Assembly (NCBI RefSeq): GCF_000026945.1
Contig: NC_012860.1
Span: 682,001-746,000, forward strand
Length of the DNA stretch: 64,000 bases
Direction of reading: 5' to 3'
DNA from: Candida dubliniensis CD36
Taxonomy: Eukaryota > Ascomycota > Pichiomycetes > Serinales > Debaryomycetaceae
Positions 29,617-41,060 of the stretch are shown piece after piece. The notes under the pieces were generated by a model. It was not told where the DNA came from and made no database searches. It worked only from the letters and a program-made list of their open reading frames with translations. How positions within the stretch are numbered: position 1 is the stretch's first letter; every line of letters begins with the position of its first letter. The translations under genes and the position numbers were made by a program.

Positions 29617-30903
29617 ATGACTTACACTGCTCCAGCCGTTGTGATAGATAATGGTTCATACACCACCAAAGCTGGATTTTCTCTGGAAGATTTACCTTCT
29701 TTGGTATTTAATTCAAACTATATGAAACATGACAAAACACAACAAGTTATAATAGGTGATGAACAGATGGAAAACAATAGTGAACAACAAGTTATAAAAT
29801 TGTTGGATGATGGTTTGATTTATGATTTTGATAACATAGTTCATAATTGGCAGTACGTTTTTGATAATGTTGATAATAATAATCCTATCAATTCTAGCGA
29901 GTTCCCATTAGTTGTCACAGAACAACCGTGGAATACATCGAAAAATAAAGTTAATTCTTGTCAAATTGCATTTGAAACTTTGCAAGTTCCGATATTTAGT
30001 TTGGTTAAAGCTCCATTAGCACAGTTGTACCGATGTGGTAAGTCAACCGGATTGGTGATAGATATAGGTTCCAGTGTAACCAGCGTAACACCGATTTTGG
30101 ACGGGGTTATTCAACTGAAATGTTCCTATCATTCAAAATATGCCGGTGACTTTGTGAATTTACATGTATTGAATTATTTGGAGAGAAAAACTGCAATTAA
30201 TAATTTACTCCCATCCAAATTTGCCAATTCATCTGAATCATTCAAGCAATACTATATAAGCCGCAACATTTTGCAAGAGTATAAAAACTTATCTTTGAAC
30301 TATCAAATTAAAGACTATCAATTGTATAATCATGAGTTTATTAATGTTTCAGACCAGCAGAATTATTTAGAAAACTTGTTTGATCCAACTTTGAACAAAT
30401 TACCAAATATTCACATTCCAGAGCCAAGCATAGATAATCCAAGTTCACATGGGTTGACCAATTTGGTGTTTTTGGCATTGAAAAACTTAGAGTCGACATT
30501 GTTGCCTCAAAACACAAACGACAATACATCACAAAATAGATATCAGAAGTTCATTGAAATTTTCAAATTATTATTATCTAATGTTTTAATCACTGGAGGT
30601 ACGTCTGCAGCCAATGGCTTGCCTGATCATATTATAAATGACTTAAGGGCATTGACTCAAAAGTACTTTCCAAACTATCCATTCTCTTATGCTGTGCAAC
30701 AAATCAGACCCAGTAACACAGAAAATGCGGAAATCTGGGATCGTCAATTTGGTGCTTGGTTTGGTGCATGTAATTTGGCCAGTATGATTAACGACAACGA
30801 TGAAAAGTCTAATAGTGCTAAAATTGCATTGGACAATTGGTTTATAACAAAGGCTGATTACGAAGAATTAGGTGAAGATTTAGTTGCAGAGAAGTTCAAA
30901 TAA
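29617..30903 (+). CDS. ARP7: Actin-related protein, Arp7-like (SWI/SNF, RSC subunit)
   Basis: This is a 428-residue divergent actin-fold protein. Actin-like elements are VVIDNGSYTTKAGF (phosphate-1 loop), STGLVIDIGSSVTSVTPILDG (phosphate-2 loop) and LLSNVLITGGTSAANGL (adenosine loop). The order and wording of these, the KYAGDFVN segment and the short C-terminus (DNWFITKADYEELG) look more like Arp7 than Arp9. Arp7 pairs with Arp9 on the HSA domain of the Snf2/Sth1 remodellers. Central inserts lack similarity to actin. The frame extends upstream to a GTG; the ATG at 29617 is chosen. The actin-related call is strong; Arp7 rather than another ARP is moderate. Confidence 0.72.
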   Translation: MTYTAPAVVIDNGSYTTKAGFSLEDLPSLVFNSNYMKHDKTQQVIIGDEQMENNSEQQVIKLLDDGLIYDFDNIVHNWQYVFDNVDNNNPINSSEFPLVVTEQPWNTSKNKVNSCQIAFETLQVPIFSLVKAPLAQLYRCGKSTGLVIDIGSSVTSVTPILDGVIQLKCSYHSKYAGDFVNLHVLNYLERKTAINNLLPSKFANSSESFKQYYISRNILQEYKNLSLNYQIKDYQLYNHEFINVSDQQNYLENLFDPTLNKLPNIHIPEPSIDNPSSHGLTNLVFLALKNLESTLLPQNTNDNTSQNRYQKFIEIFKLLLSNVLITGGTSAANGLPDHIINDLRALTQKYFPNYPFSYAVQQIRPSNTENAEIWDRQFGAWFGACNLASMINDNDEKSNSAKIALDNWFITKADYEELGEDLVAEKFK

Positions 30904-31083
30904 TAGTAATATAGGATGTACTAGTTATATAAATTAATAAAAAAAAAAAAATTACCTGACAAGATTTAACGCTTTGTTTTTCTATTCCTTTTAATTATTT
31001 TATGACTCGATGTTGATTGAACATATGCATGAGAGTAGAACTAGAAATGAAGCTACTTTATGTATTTGTTATTGCTTTTCTAT

Positions 31084-32592
31084 TTATTTTGTGGGATCTT
31101 CTTTCCAAGTAACATACTTATGATCGTATTTGGCGGTTTCGCCGTGTAAATCCAATATCTGTCTAATCTTCTCCTCGACACCCAATTTATTATTTGTCTT
31201 TTGTTTAAAATGTTTGAAAACTTCCGCGGGAGTTGGTAAATAGGTTCTATTAGATCCATCTGATCCAGAAATATAATCTGCAACTTGTTTATTTGTAGGC
31301 AATCCCATTTGGTGTGGATAGTCCTCAAAATCGACGCCGAACCATTTTTTGATAAACGGAGCTTTCAAATACTTGTCGGTGTTTTTCGATGTGCTGAGGA
31401 TGTTTTTAAGGAATTGTTGAGTAACAGTGCTTGGATCATTCCATTTAGGGAAAAATGGATCCTTGATTTTGTCCACTAATTTATGAATAACACCTTTAGC
31501 AAAATCATTTTGGTCTGCTGGGATACTCATGATATTAGTTGCAGAAACCATCTCCAATTCAAACTGTTTTTTGATAGAATTCTTTGCTCCGTGGTTCATC
31601 AATTCAAACCCTACAGCTAATGAACTCTTGGGCTTTTTCAATAATGTTTCAAGTGTCTTTTTGGCAAATGGAGATCCATCATTCTCCAAATATTTGAGAA
31701 CATCATCAATAGTGTTTTGAGAAAATGCTTTGTTTATTGTTGCAATATCTTCAGTGGAAAGGAAAAACTTGTAGTCTTCGGGTAATTTCTTTTCACTAAA
31801 ATCATTCAAAATATCATTTACTTGATTGAAATATTGATTGTTGCCCGATAGGACGGTAATATCACCTTCAATTGCTGGTGGCTGCAAATCTGCTAATCTG
31901 TTGATCAATTGAGGGATTTTTTCAGACTTAATGTAATGAGTTGCAAATCCAGCAAAGTAAGCATCTAATCCAGGCAAAACAGAGCCTGTCAAAGCCACAT
32001 AATATCCCAACTTATCGTTTAATCTAGGTAAAAAGAATGTAGTGCCGACATCTGGAAAGAATCCTATATCCATTTCTGGCATAGCAAGTTTGGTTTTTTC
32101 AGTTGCTACTCGAAATGGTGCATGTACTGATAACCCAACACCTCCTCCAAAAGTGATTCCATCCATAAATGAAATATATGGTTTTGGTAAAGTCGAAATG
32201 ATATAATTGAGGTTATATTCTTTGTCAAAAAAATCAGCTCCATATCCTGGATTTCCCTTTCTGATTTGAACGGCACATTCAGCAACATCACCACCAGCAC
32301 ACAAAGCCTTGGGGGAATTTGAAGTCAATATGATAACATTGTTTTCCTTTGATTTGGCGTAATCCAAAATTGGTGGGGTCATCAACTCAATCATTTCTGT
32401 GTTTAATGAATTCAATTTCTTGACTCTGTTGAGGGTAATAAGTCTAGCATGGTTTTTCACTGAACTCAATACAACTGGCTCTTCACCTCCAGAGGTGTGG
32501 TTGCTTGATAATTTTGATGACATATTAATAGAAGTGGTGGCAATTTTCCTGATTTGTTTCAATAAACTAGAAGAATTGTTGAATCGTAACAT
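31084..32592 (-). CDS. EHD3: 3-hydroxyisobutyryl-CoA hydrolase, mitochondrial (Ehd3)
   Basis: This is a 502-residue crotonase-superfamily enzyme that hydrolyses 3-hydroxyisobutyryl-CoA in valine catabolism. The oxyanion-hole segments NSPKALCAGGDV and FMDGITFGGGVGLSVHAPFRVATEKT are clear, as is the PEMDIGFFPDVGTTFFL segment carrying the catalytic Glu and Asp. The C-terminal half contains the extra helical region specific to the hydrolase branch rather than plain enoyl-CoA hydratases. The N-terminus (MLRFNNSSSLLKQIRKIATTSIN) is a mitochondrial presequence. The open frame reaches three codons further to a TTG, but ATG 32592 is the start. It converges on the ARP7-like gene with 180 bp between stops. 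Confidence 0.93.
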   Translation of the reverse strand: MLRFNNSSSLLKQIRKIATTSINMSSKLSSNHTSGGEEPVVLSSVKNHARLITLNRVKKLNSLNTEMIELMTPPILDYAKSKENNVIILTSNSPKALCAGGDVAECAVQIRKGNPGYGADFFDKEYNLNYIISTLPKPYISFMDGITFGGGVGLSVHAPFRVATEKTKLAMPEMDIGFFPDVGTTFFLPRLNDKLGYYVALTGSVLPGLDAYFAGFATHYIKSEKIPQLINRLADLQPPAIEGDITVLSGNNQYFNQVNDILNDFSEKKLPEDYKFFLSTEDIATINKAFSQNTIDDVLKYLENDGSPFAKKTLETLLKKPKSSLAVGFELMNHGAKNSIKKQFELEMVSATNIMSIPADQNDFAKGVIHKLVDKIKDPFFPKWNDPSTVTQQFLKNILSTSKNTDKYLKAPFIKKWFGVDFEDYPHQMGLPTNKQVADYISGSDGSNRTYLPTPAEVFKHFKQKTNNKLGVEEKIRQILDLHGETAKYDHKYVTWKEDPTK

Positions 32593-33392
32593 CCAAAACA
32601 AAAAAAGGAAGAAAAAAAAACCAAAAAGAACGAAAGTTGAAAAATAAAAAATTGGGGATTGTGAAAGGTTATATTATATGAAAACTGTAATGGGGCTAAA
32701 TAAAATAATATGGGAACAATTGCGGGAGATAAAAACTGAAATGTTTGCAGAGAAACTTCACAGTCTTTGCTGGTCTGTGTGTGTGTGTGGGGTTGTTCTC
32801 GGTTTCAAATTCATTTTTTGGTTTGCTGTAAAGTTCACACAACCCCGAATGTGATCGAATTGAATTGCCACGGATTGTACTAAGATTTGGTAGTTGCACT
32901 TCCTCGTCTTAGCTCTCCATAGCTAAAAACAGTGGTTTTGCGCTAATTGACAAATTGCTTGTCCTACAATATTTCAAAGGATACCGTTTTGATTTCCTTA
33001 TTTGTTACATAAAAACTCCCCCCCCCTTCAAGGATTGATGTTACGTAGTTTCGTAAAAATACTATACCAAATACAATGGTTAATCAAATCTTAATATTAC
33101 TCTTACCATATTCTTGTCACTCTGTCTCGCAATTGTTCAACTATATAATTCAAATTAACCCCATATTTTGCATCCTCGGTTTCCACCCAAACCTTCAATG
33201 ACTGTTTTCCTTTTTTTTTTTTTCACCAGTTTCATTCTAGACGTTCTCCTTGTTGTTGTTTATTTCAAGGATTTATGATATGTTCAGTTATCACTGTACG
33301 CGATTGTATGATTTTCTTTCCATGCTTGAGTAGAGCTACTTCAAGTAAATTCATTATATTAGCGTTTCTTGTCACTGTTTGAATAGCCTTCT
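32593..33392. other. EHD3 promoter / ATG21 3' region
   Basis: This is a 0.8-kb spacer between two minus-strand genes. It carries the EHD3 promoter, including A-rich leader sequence just upstream of the start, GT microsatellite sequence near 32776-32790, a C-run near 33019-33026 and a T13 tract near 33211-33223. No credible ORF or RNA gene is present. Confidence 0.65.
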
Positions 33393-34982
33393 TCAGATCA
33401 AATTAAACTGACTTATCAACAGACACTCTTCTCTTTTGTCGTCTTCGCTTATTGATGACACAGATCCCCTCTGCTTTGGAATCTGGTATTGATAAAAATT
33501 GCCAGTGTGATATGAAGCAATAAAGACCAAGTCGTTATTAAACCCGATTTCTACCTTGTTGGATCTGGGGTCCTTTTCGTTATGTGGAGCGTATTCGGGC
33601 AATTTAATGTAAGCAAACGACCTTCGTGGCGGCTGCCAAATCAAATTCTCCAAATAGCCTTTGTATGGTAGTTTTTTTATAATGGAATTAGTGTATTGGT
33701 TGCTGATAAGTTTTTTCGTTTTGTCAAACCACGAATTAGAAAGTTTATCATCTGCTTCCATAGAAATGGGGTCCAAAGGTTTTGATATCAATAAATTCGC
33801 CAAGTTCTCATTGAGATCCTCTGAAGATTTGCTTGTGTCTCCATCGCTATCCTCGTAGTCACTGTTATGGTTAGTTCTATCCTCGTTATTCTCATTTGCA
33901 CAGAGTTCTGATTCCTCGTCATGAATCTTAAACAAATGGATGGTATTGGATTCTGACCCACATCCCAAAATATGATTGTCACTGTGAAAGCTTAGGGAGT
34001 TCACCTTCACTAAATTATGTCCCCTACGCAAATTTTTAACTTGATGTACCTTGACTTTACCTTCAAATTCTTTCAAATCAAAAACCCGAATAATGGTACC
34101 CTTAACTGATGCAGTTGCTATTTTATTATCCCTGTGCGAAATGCATATTCTAGCAATTGCAGAATGGTGGGCTTCAAATATAACCACCGGAGCTAAATTA
34201 ATGGTATCATAAACAATTACCCACCCTTCACTATCCTTTTTGATATCGTCCAACGTTATAAGCTTATTCTTCTTCTTTAGACTGCTTAATGAACTGTTTC
34301 TTGTAAATTCGATGAACTGGGAATACGATCCTGTGTTGATTACCGAATCACTTGGTGTTAGCTTTGGTGTAGATGGTTGGCTCCCCGTTTCAGCATTGAG
34401 CAAGTCAGTTTGATTGCTGGTAGATATCACTGGAATTATTAGCCAACTGTTGTCATCAGCACCAAGATCACCGATAAATTTCTGGTTGCTATTGTGTTCA
34501 TTAAACAGTAGCTGTAATATTTTCAACAATCGAACACAGCTCAAATCGTAAATGTATAATTGGCCAGTATCTAATACAACCAATAACCTCTTTCTGTTTA
34601 ATTTGATATCAATTATACTGGATGGAAAGTTCAACTCGCAAATCTTCAAGTTTTGTTTAAGGTTATAAATCTTTAACAATCGACTGCCAAGATTATCCTC
34701 TGATTGTGGAACCACTATTGTTAAGGATGTAGAAAATAACATCTTCAAAAATGCAGTCGGGAGTTTTGCTGGTGTATCCTGAAAGTCGTTTTTTGAATGT
34801 ATTTGATTGTAGCTGCCAGTGGAATCTTCCAAGGAGTTGGATATCGATTTGCGGAGAGGACTCTCTTGTGACGAGTAGAACTCGCCAAACGGTTCACAAT
34901 TGAAGATCTTGAACCCATCAGAAGTCGAAACAGAAATAGAAGAGTAGTCTGGATTAAAGGACAAATCGTTGATAGTGGCCAT
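33393..34982 (-). CDS. ATG21: PROPPIN WD40 protein, Atg21-like
   Basis: This is a 529-residue beta-propeller of the PROPPIN family (Atg18, Atg21, Hsv2), which binds PI3P and PI(3,5)P2 on autophagic and vacuolar membranes. The diagnostic L/FRRG motif is LRRG at residues 318-321. Segment by segment it resembles S. cerevisiae Atg21: an MLFSTSLTIV strand, a LNRKRLLVVLDTGQLYIYDLSCVRLLKIL block, ATASVKGTIIRVFDL before the motif, GSESNTIHLFKI after it, and a short C-terminal ECLLISQFN. It is longer than most PROPPINs because of acidic and Ser-rich loop inserts (about residues 200-230 and 360-400). Atg21 rather than Atg18 or Hsv2 is a sequence-based inference. Confidence 0.8.
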   Translation of the reverse strand: MATINDLSFNPDYSSISVSTSDGFKIFNCEPFGEFYSSQESPLRKSISNSLEDSTGSYNQIHSKNDFQDTPAKLPTAFLKMLFSTSLTIVVPQSEDNLGSRLLKIYNLKQNLKICELNFPSSIIDIKLNRKRLLVVLDTGQLYIYDLSCVRLLKILQLLFNEHNSNQKFIGDLGADDNSWLIIPVISTSNQTDLLNAETGSQPSTPKLTPSDSVINTGSYSQFIEFTRNSSLSSLKKKNKLITLDDIKKDSEGWVIVYDTINLAPVVIFEAHHSAIARICISHRDNKIATASVKGTIIRVFDLKEFEGKVKVHQVKNLRRGHNLVKVNSLSFHSDNHILGCGSESNTIHLFKIHDEESELCANENNEDRTNHNSDYEDSDGDTSKSSEDLNENLANLLISKPLDPISMEADDKLSNSWFDKTKKLISNQYTNSIIKKLPYKGYLENLIWQPPRRSFAYIKLPEYAPHNEKDPRSNKVEIGFNNDLVFIASYHTGNFYQYQIPKQRGSVSSISEDDKREECLLISQFNLI

Positions 34983-35279
34983 TCCGGTGCTAAATGTTGA
35001 ACCCTAGTTCTAAATGACTATCCTAAAAGAATAAGTAAATAAACAATCGACTCTAAAACGAGTTTAAAAAATGGGCATGATACGGTTCATTTTTTCCTTT
35101 GTCCTCTGTTTTTTTTTTCTAGTTAAATAGCGTGCCGCTTTAGAGTGTTGTGGTGGTGGTGGTGGTGTTGTTGTTGCCAATGACTGCGTATAATAATATC
35201 AATTGTATTCAATAGTGTAAAAGTACGTTGTTCTATACAACCGTATAAATCCTATAATACAAATATATATACATACAGT
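34983..35279. other. ATG21 promoter / SEC62 3' end, with GGT/GTT repeat
   Basis: This is a spacer of just under 300 bp between two minus-strand genes. The main feature is a TGG/GTT trinucleotide repeat at 35147-35176, immediately after a GC-rich CGTGCCGC patch. It sits about 165 bp upstream of the ATG21 start and is likely to be length-polymorphic. Confidence 0.7.
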
Positions 35280-36161
35280 TTATTCTTCAACTTCCTCTAA
35301 AGTTACCTTTCTCTTGCCAGTTGTGGAAGAACCGTTCGAAAGCTCACTTCCTGTAGCCTTCACATCTCCAGTGGAACTACCAACTTTCTCCTCAACAACC
35401 TCCAACTTTGGTGCCTTCTTCTTCTTTCCTTTCTTTTTCTTAGGTTCTTCCCAGGCGTAGACTGGTTGGAAACTTTCAATAACACCACAATCTTCAAATA
35501 GGTTAGGGAATAACCAAAACGGTTTAGGGAAGGCCACTAATGAAATAATGTAGATTATCAACCTTACAATTGCAGTGGCAAAAAATAAAGCAATCAACCC
35601 TAAGGCACCCATAGAAAGATACCAGACACCTCTCTTCATAAAGTTTGGCCAAAGTGGGAATAATATAATCGCAAAAACACCTGCTATAGCCAAAAAACTG
35701 TAAAGCAAAATGTATGGATTTGGTTTTTGGTACAACCAACCATAATAAACATCAGGATCCATCACTGCCTTGTCGGCCCTTTTCAAGGTTGGTTTTTCTT
35801 TATTGGGCTTCCAACCTTTAACTGCTTTGACTTCGGCGTAATGTAACTTTTGAAGAGGTAAGAGCAATTGGTTCTGGATCAATAAAACAAAAACTTTTTG
35901 TACGTCTTCATTGTTTGCAACAGGAATTAACCCATTCTTGGGATTTTGTTGTTTCTGTTTATAGTCGTCACTCAATAATGCTCTTTGTAATCTTTTGAAT
36001 CTGAAGAACTCGATATCGTTCGTGTTATCTAATAAACCAGTTCTTTGCTTCAATATAGGATTCTGAAACAAGTAGTTAACGATATTCACAGCTACTGGCG
36101 ATCTTTGAGACGACGTAGCAACTTGGAATTGTCCTGTTTGTGGAGGAGTGGGTGCTGACAT
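35280..36161 (-). CDS. SEC62: ER translocon subunit Sec62
   Basis: This is a 293-residue Sec62, part of the Sec63 complex that drives post-translational translocation into the ER. The cytosolic N-terminal domain contains NIVNYLFQNPILKQRTGLL and an FFRFKRLQRALLS basic helix. Two membrane segments follow (about residues 150-171, LLYSFLAIAGVFAIILFPLWP, and 180-212), separated by the short NFMKRGVWY loop. The cytosolic tail has a Lys-rich KKKKGKKKK cluster and acidic residues. Length and layout match the fungal family. Confidence 0.95.
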   Translation of the reverse strand: MSAPTPPQTGQFQVATSSQRSPVAVNIVNYLFQNPILKQRTGLLDNTNDIEFFRFKRLQRALLSDDYKQKQQNPKNGLIPVANNEDVQKVFVLLIQNQLLLPLQKLHYAEVKAVKGWKPNKEKPTLKRADKAVMDPDVYYGWLYQKPNPYILLYSFLAIAGVFAIILFPLWPNFMKRGVWYLSMGALGLIALFFATAIVRLIIYIISLVAFPKPFWLFPNLFEDCGVIESFQPVYAWEEPKKKKGKKKKAPKLEVVEEKVGSSTGDVKATGSELSNGSSTTGKRKVTLEEVEE

Positions 36162-36786
36162 GGTTTTCAGATTAGTTGTTTCGGTAATGTGGGTGATAGG
36201 TGTTGGAAAACGGTGTAGAACTCGTTATGCCTTATTTTAATTTTATTTTAAATTTTTTTTTTTTTTTTTTGCATTTGGCTGTATTTGTTGTGTATGCTTT
36301 CGTCTTACACCAGGTGAAAATTTTCTTTTAACGTGTCAAAATCTTTCAGAGCCGAGAGAAGGTTCTCTTCAAACACACACACACAAAAAAAAAAAAAACG
36401 CTAGTTGATAACAACAATATTAATTATACTATGTATTTGGAAATGTATAAAAGGGATCACGTCTATAAAATAAACCTTTGGGTTTGCATTTTTTATTATG
36501 CTTCATTTTTTGTTTGTTAAAATTCATCGGTCGGTATTTCAATTCTAGTTATTGAATATACACAAACAGATTAAAAATGCAGCGACCATACTAATTTCTG
36601 CTCCTGAAAGCTGACGCAACTCTACCTTGTTCTGTATGCCCCTTACTGTTTAAGGAACATCATAAACAAGAAACTGGCCTGTGGTGCTAAATATGGATGC
36701 CAAGATAGTTTCCTGGTCCACCCACCCCAAAATACAGGATCCAAGGTAATTGATTGTAACAAATGCTGAAACGAAAACGACTTTTC
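36162..36786. other. SEC62 promoter / RLI1 3' region
   Basis: This is a 0.6-kb spacer between two minus-strand genes. It has a T18 tract at 36253-36270, a CACA microsatellite followed by an A12-14 run near 36375-36398, and a TATAAAA-like box near 36446. No ORF of interest. Confidence 0.65.
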
Positions 36787-38655
36787 TCACAATTCGGTAT
36801 TCTCCAAGAAGAAGTAATTACCAGAAGCCTTTTGTTCTTTATCCATTTGAGAGTCCAATTTGTTAATTCTTGGTCTGTAGGAGTTAGGGTCTCTTCTGAA
36901 AGTGACATTCAAATTCTTCAAGAAACGGTTGCATCCAGTCAACAAGGACTCTGGGCTTCTAGCAACGGCATCCTTGGAAGGTTGACCTTCAAAAACAATT
37001 ACTCTATCGGCCAAATAGGTAGCCATAATGAAATCGTGCTCGACAATAAAGGCGGTCTTCTTGGCATGCAAGATAAATCTTCTGATAACTTTAGAACAAA
37101 TAATACGTTGCTCAGAATCCAAATAAGCCGATGGTTCATCAATCAAGTAAATATCAGCCGGAATACCCAAAGCCAACACAATAGCAACTCTTTGCAATTC
37201 ACCACCAGACAATGTTTGTACCTCTTGGTCGACAATATCTTCAATCTTCAATGGTTTAACAACATCAGTTTGAAACTGTGGGTGCAAAAAGGCAGCTCTG
37301 ATCTTTTTGAAAAACAATTGCCTTACTGTACCTGTGAATTTCGGAGCAATCTTTTGTGGTTTCATTGAGACATTCAATTTTGGTATTTCTTGGTTGCCGT
37401 CTGGTGCAATGGCACCAGCCAAAAGCTTACAGAAAGTGGTCTTACCAGTACCATTTTCACCCATCATAACCAAAATTTCTGAATTTGTAAAATCACCCGC
37501 TTCTACACGCAATTTAAAGTCACCTTGGGTCTTTTGCATGCTTGGATATTCCAAAGAATTAGACTTGTCCAAAATCAAATCATCGGCAGCGTCGGCCAAT
37601 CTGAATTGCAAGGATTCGGTTCTGAATCGCAAGTTTTCAGTTGGGATATGACCATCCAAGAAAATATTGATCCCTTCTCTGACAGATGCTGGTAATGTGA
37701 CCACACCATACACTGATGGGGCACCGTAAATGATACAAACAAAATCAGACAAATAATCCAAAACAGATAAATCATGCTCCACACAAATAATATAAGTAGT
37801 AGGATCTAACAACGATCTAATGATTTCTGCTGCTCTTAATCTTTGCTTCACATCCAAGTATGAAGATGGTTCATCAAACATATAAACATTGGCGTCTTGA
37901 ACACAGGTCATACCCAAAGCGAATCTCTGTAACTCCCCACCCGACAAATTCTCAACTTCACGATTTAAAACGTTCTTCAACTCCAAAACATTCAAAATGT
38001 AATTGTAATCTTCATTTCTCTCGTTTTTGGATTCCAAAATAGCACCGACTTGTTTAACTTTAGATTTGGCTAAAGCTCTAGGAATGTTATCGACATATTG
38101 AGGTTTGATGATAGCCTTGATGTTGTCTTCTAACACCTTGGTGAAATAATTTTGCAATTCAGAACCTCTGAAATGTTTCAAAATCTCTTCCCAATCTGGA
38201 GGATCATCATATCTACCTAAATTGGGTTTTTGTTTACCAGCCAAAATCTTTAATGCCGTGGACTTACCAATACCATTGGTACCAACCAAACCTAACACTT
38301 GACCTGGTCTTGGAGTTGGCAATCTATGCAACTTGAAGGAATTAGCTGAGTATCTATGAGTAGTTTCGCCTTCCAAGTTGGTAGGTAAATTAATAATGGT
38401 TATAGCATCAAATGGACATTTCTTAACACAAATACCACAACCAATACATAAAGTCTCTGAAATGAAGGCAATTTTGGAAGCAGGGGTAACCTCGATACAC
38501 AATTTCCCAGTCTTGACAACAGGACAACTTTTTCTACATTCTTGTTTACATTTCTTTGGCTTACATCTGTCAACTGACACAATGGCAATTCTTTCATTCT
38601 TTGCATGGGTATCACCTCTCCCATTCTTGGTCTTTCCTTTTCCCTTTGTACTCAT
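36787..38655 (-). CDS. RLI1: ABCE1 ribosome-recycling ATPase Rli1
   Basis: This is a 622-residue ABCE1/Rli1, the essential Fe-S ABC ATPase that splits ribosomes after termination and joins in pre-ribosome export and initiation. The N-terminus has two [4Fe-4S] clusters ([15 protein letters not shown] and [16 protein letters not shown]). The first ATPase has Walker [10 protein letters not shown], signature LSGGELQR, and a DEPSSYLD Walker B. The second has [17 protein letters not shown] and DEPSAYLD. The hinge [16 protein letters not shown] is the family hallmark, and the tail ends in ASGNYFFLE. An A-run joined to a T-run ending in CA, about 100 bp upstream (near 38746-38766), resembles an RRPE-type ribosome-biogenesis element, but weakly. 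Confidence 0.98.
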   Translation of the reverse strand: MSTKGKGKTKNGRGDTHAKNERIAIVSVDRCKPKKCKQECRKSCPVVKTGKLCIEVTPASKIAFISETLCIGCGICVKKCPFDAITIINLPTNLEGETTHRYSANSFKLHRLPTPRPGQVLGLVGTNGIGKSTALKILAGKQKPNLGRYDDPPDWEEILKHFRGSELQNYFTKVLEDNIKAIIKPQYVDNIPRALAKSKVKQVGAILESKNERNEDYNYILNVLELKNVLNREVENLSGGELQRFALGMTCVQDANVYMFDEPSSYLDVKQRLRAAEIIRSLLDPTTYIICVEHDLSVLDYLSDFVCIIYGAPSVYGVVTLPASVREGINIFLDGHIPTENLRFRTESLQFRLADAADDLILDKSNSLEYPSMQKTQGDFKLRVEAGDFTNSEILVMMGENGTGKTTFCKLLAGAIAPDGNQEIPKLNVSMKPQKIAPKFTGTVRQLFFKKIRAAFLHPQFQTDVVKPLKIEDIVDQEVQTLSGGELQRVAIVLALGIPADIYLIDEPSAYLDSEQRIICSKVIRRFILHAKKTAFIVEHDFIMATYLADRVIVFEGQPSKDAVARSPESLLTGCNRFLKNLNVTFRRDPNSYRPRINKLDSQMDKEQKASGNYFFLENTEL

Positions 38656-41060
38656 GATATGCGTTGATATTCTCTTTGAATATGGGTGGTGTTGTAACTC
38701 TAATGTGGAAAAAAAAAAGGAAAATTTTAGTTCCCAGCTTTAACCAAAAAAAAAAATTTTTTTTTCAATGAGCCTTGTTGTTTTTCGTACGTGTACCTGT
38801 TAACAAACACTAACAATTCTTTTTTTTTTTTTGGTAAAGAAACTGTTAAGACGAGTGTTTTGTATTAGTAAATACTGACGTGTGATTGGATACAACTGTA
38901 CTCTTATGGATTACAAACGAAAACGAGATTTATGGGATATTCTATTCTTTGGTTGAGAAGAATATTGAGAATATGGGTTTTGATCAAGTCAGCCTTATTT
39001 TTTGATGGATAGGTTTGGCGTCAGGATAGTAATTCCCCCAATACATGAAAGAGAAAATAAGATTAATATATCATCTATTGAACTGTTCTTTCTTTTCTTG
39101 GTGTAGTTTACTGGATTATTTTTACCAATTATCATAAATATTTTAGTGTAGGCTCTTACTCGAAATGTTCGTCTCAATATTAGAACCAAAACTAATTTAG
39201 TGGTATCCTTCATTAAAACTGAGTTGATCGAAGTGATTATATATAAAAAGAGTGCTGATAGTAATGGCTAATCTTAGGATAAGTCTGTTTGCTGCCTACA
39301 GCATCCGTACTTATGGTGCACAAGTTAATACCATTTCCATACTATATAACTGGTTTGAAAATTTGTTTCCCACATATGAGCTAGGCATCATTTGAGAAAT
39401 ACTCTACAGCCTTACAATAAAAGATAATACTATCGTCCTAATCACCATTATTTTAAAGCATTGCTATTTCCACTCGTGCAATTGATGGAACACAACCTAG
39501 GGGGCTGTGATACAGGAAAACAAAAGGTCGTGTCTGTGTTAGATTCCAATGATAGTGTCCATAAGTATAAACAAAACTGGACAACACAACACACATGTTC
39601 TGTTCCCGAAGCTTTTTTTTTTCCCAAAAAAAAGAAAATTCTCACCACTTTTTCTTTTCCTTGAAAGCTTGGTTAACTAAGAAGCATTTGAATTTCCACC
39701 TTCAAAAAATTCATCTCCTTACTTAAGAGAAATTAATCAATCAAGTAAAAGGGAATGTGTTTCACAATCAACTGGAGCTAACTTGTCCAAAACGTTTTAG
39801 TCATTCATATTGTTACAATGTGCCAACATATGCATTGTTTTGTTGCCACTGTTGTTCTGAGATATTGTTGCTTATAGTGTATACCGAACCACCTGAATTC
39901 CAAAGTTGCATCGTCATTTATGGATCACAAACAAAGTTGCTACTGTTATTCTTGCTTACGAGATTTACAATTAGCTTTCCATGCTAGGTTATTGTGGATT
40001 CACGAAGAAGTAATTATTTAAACATGCGTTGTACTTTAACACTTCATGGATCAGAGTGTTAATGGTTGCAAATTTTTATATGTCGAGTTGAACACCGTGC
40101 ATCGTGCTTGATATTCAGGAACTTGTCAACAGTCTGAACTTTAATAGCACCTGCACAAACCGGGCCAATCTATTTATGACATTCTATAAATGCATTGTTG
40201 TGGCCGTATTGATGTTGGCATTGGCTGCAAAAATTTTGTAATTGAACAATTTGGTCAAGTGGGATTATATCGATCCTTGTCTGGAATCGTTTCCGTGAAC
40301 GGAAAGTCCTGGTTTTCCTTTTTTTTTTTACATAGATCTGAAATTATTGCCAGCTGGATTATTGAAACTGGTTGTTGTCAGTGATGTTTTCTTTTTTTTT
40401 TTTCATCTATAGAATCATCTTATGTAATATAAATTACTTTGAATTAACATAGATATTTAAACCAATCATTTATCTCTTTTGATGATGCATAACACGATAT
40501 TTTTTTTTTCCCTTAACTGACCAGGAGAAAGGGTGGATTAACGTCGGTGTCCACTCTCAAAAAAAAAAAAGTAAAAATTTATCTCTTGTTTTTCCATCCC
40601 AACAATTTTGACAAATCAATATTGCAATCATTCATATTGATAATTCCCTGTTGTTGTTTGCTTTTCATTTTTAGTGATTCAAGCAGCCAGAAAATAATTT
40701 AAAGAATTGTTGTGTATAATAACTGGGGGTTTAATTTGTCAATTTTAGAGTAATTGTTTGTCATCAATATTTGTTTTCCTTTTTTTTTTTTAAAGAAAAA
40801 GTACTATATTCCCAGCCAATAAATCGAGTTGATATAGGGAAATAACACTTATTACTTCAGTAACTTTAATAAAGGGAACATACTGTTGCCTAAACTGCTT
40901 TTTTTGCTTTTAACACGGATACACCAATTCGAGCTATTACCACAGTACATTTTTAAGATAGTACATATTTACGAAGCATTCCGCAGGTTCATATTTTAGA
41001 CTACCAATATTTTTTTTATCAGGACAAACTATTTTTGACAAGATCTATATTAAGCAAATA
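38656..41060. other. 2.4-kb divergent intergenic region RLI1 / CHD1
   Basis: RLI1 is transcribed leftwards and CHD1 rightwards from this long region. It has many T-runs (near 38819-38832, 40319-40329, 40392-40403 and 40781-40792), an RRPE-like A/T junction near RLI1, and a perfect 7-bp inverted repeat at 40290-40305. Short ATG-started frames (for example 39461-39664, 39757-39987 and 40190-40384) show no recognisable domain. I could not identify a tRNA or snoRNA here, though the 39.2-40.3 kb part is less AT-rich and less repetitive than typical spacer. Confidence 0.65.
40290..40305. repeat. Perfect 7-bp inverted repeat (TTTCCGT-GA-ACGGAAA)
   Basis: Two 7-base arms are separated by two bases, forming a compact dyad in the CHD1 upstream region. 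It could be a binding site for a dimeric factor or chance. Confidence 0.6.
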
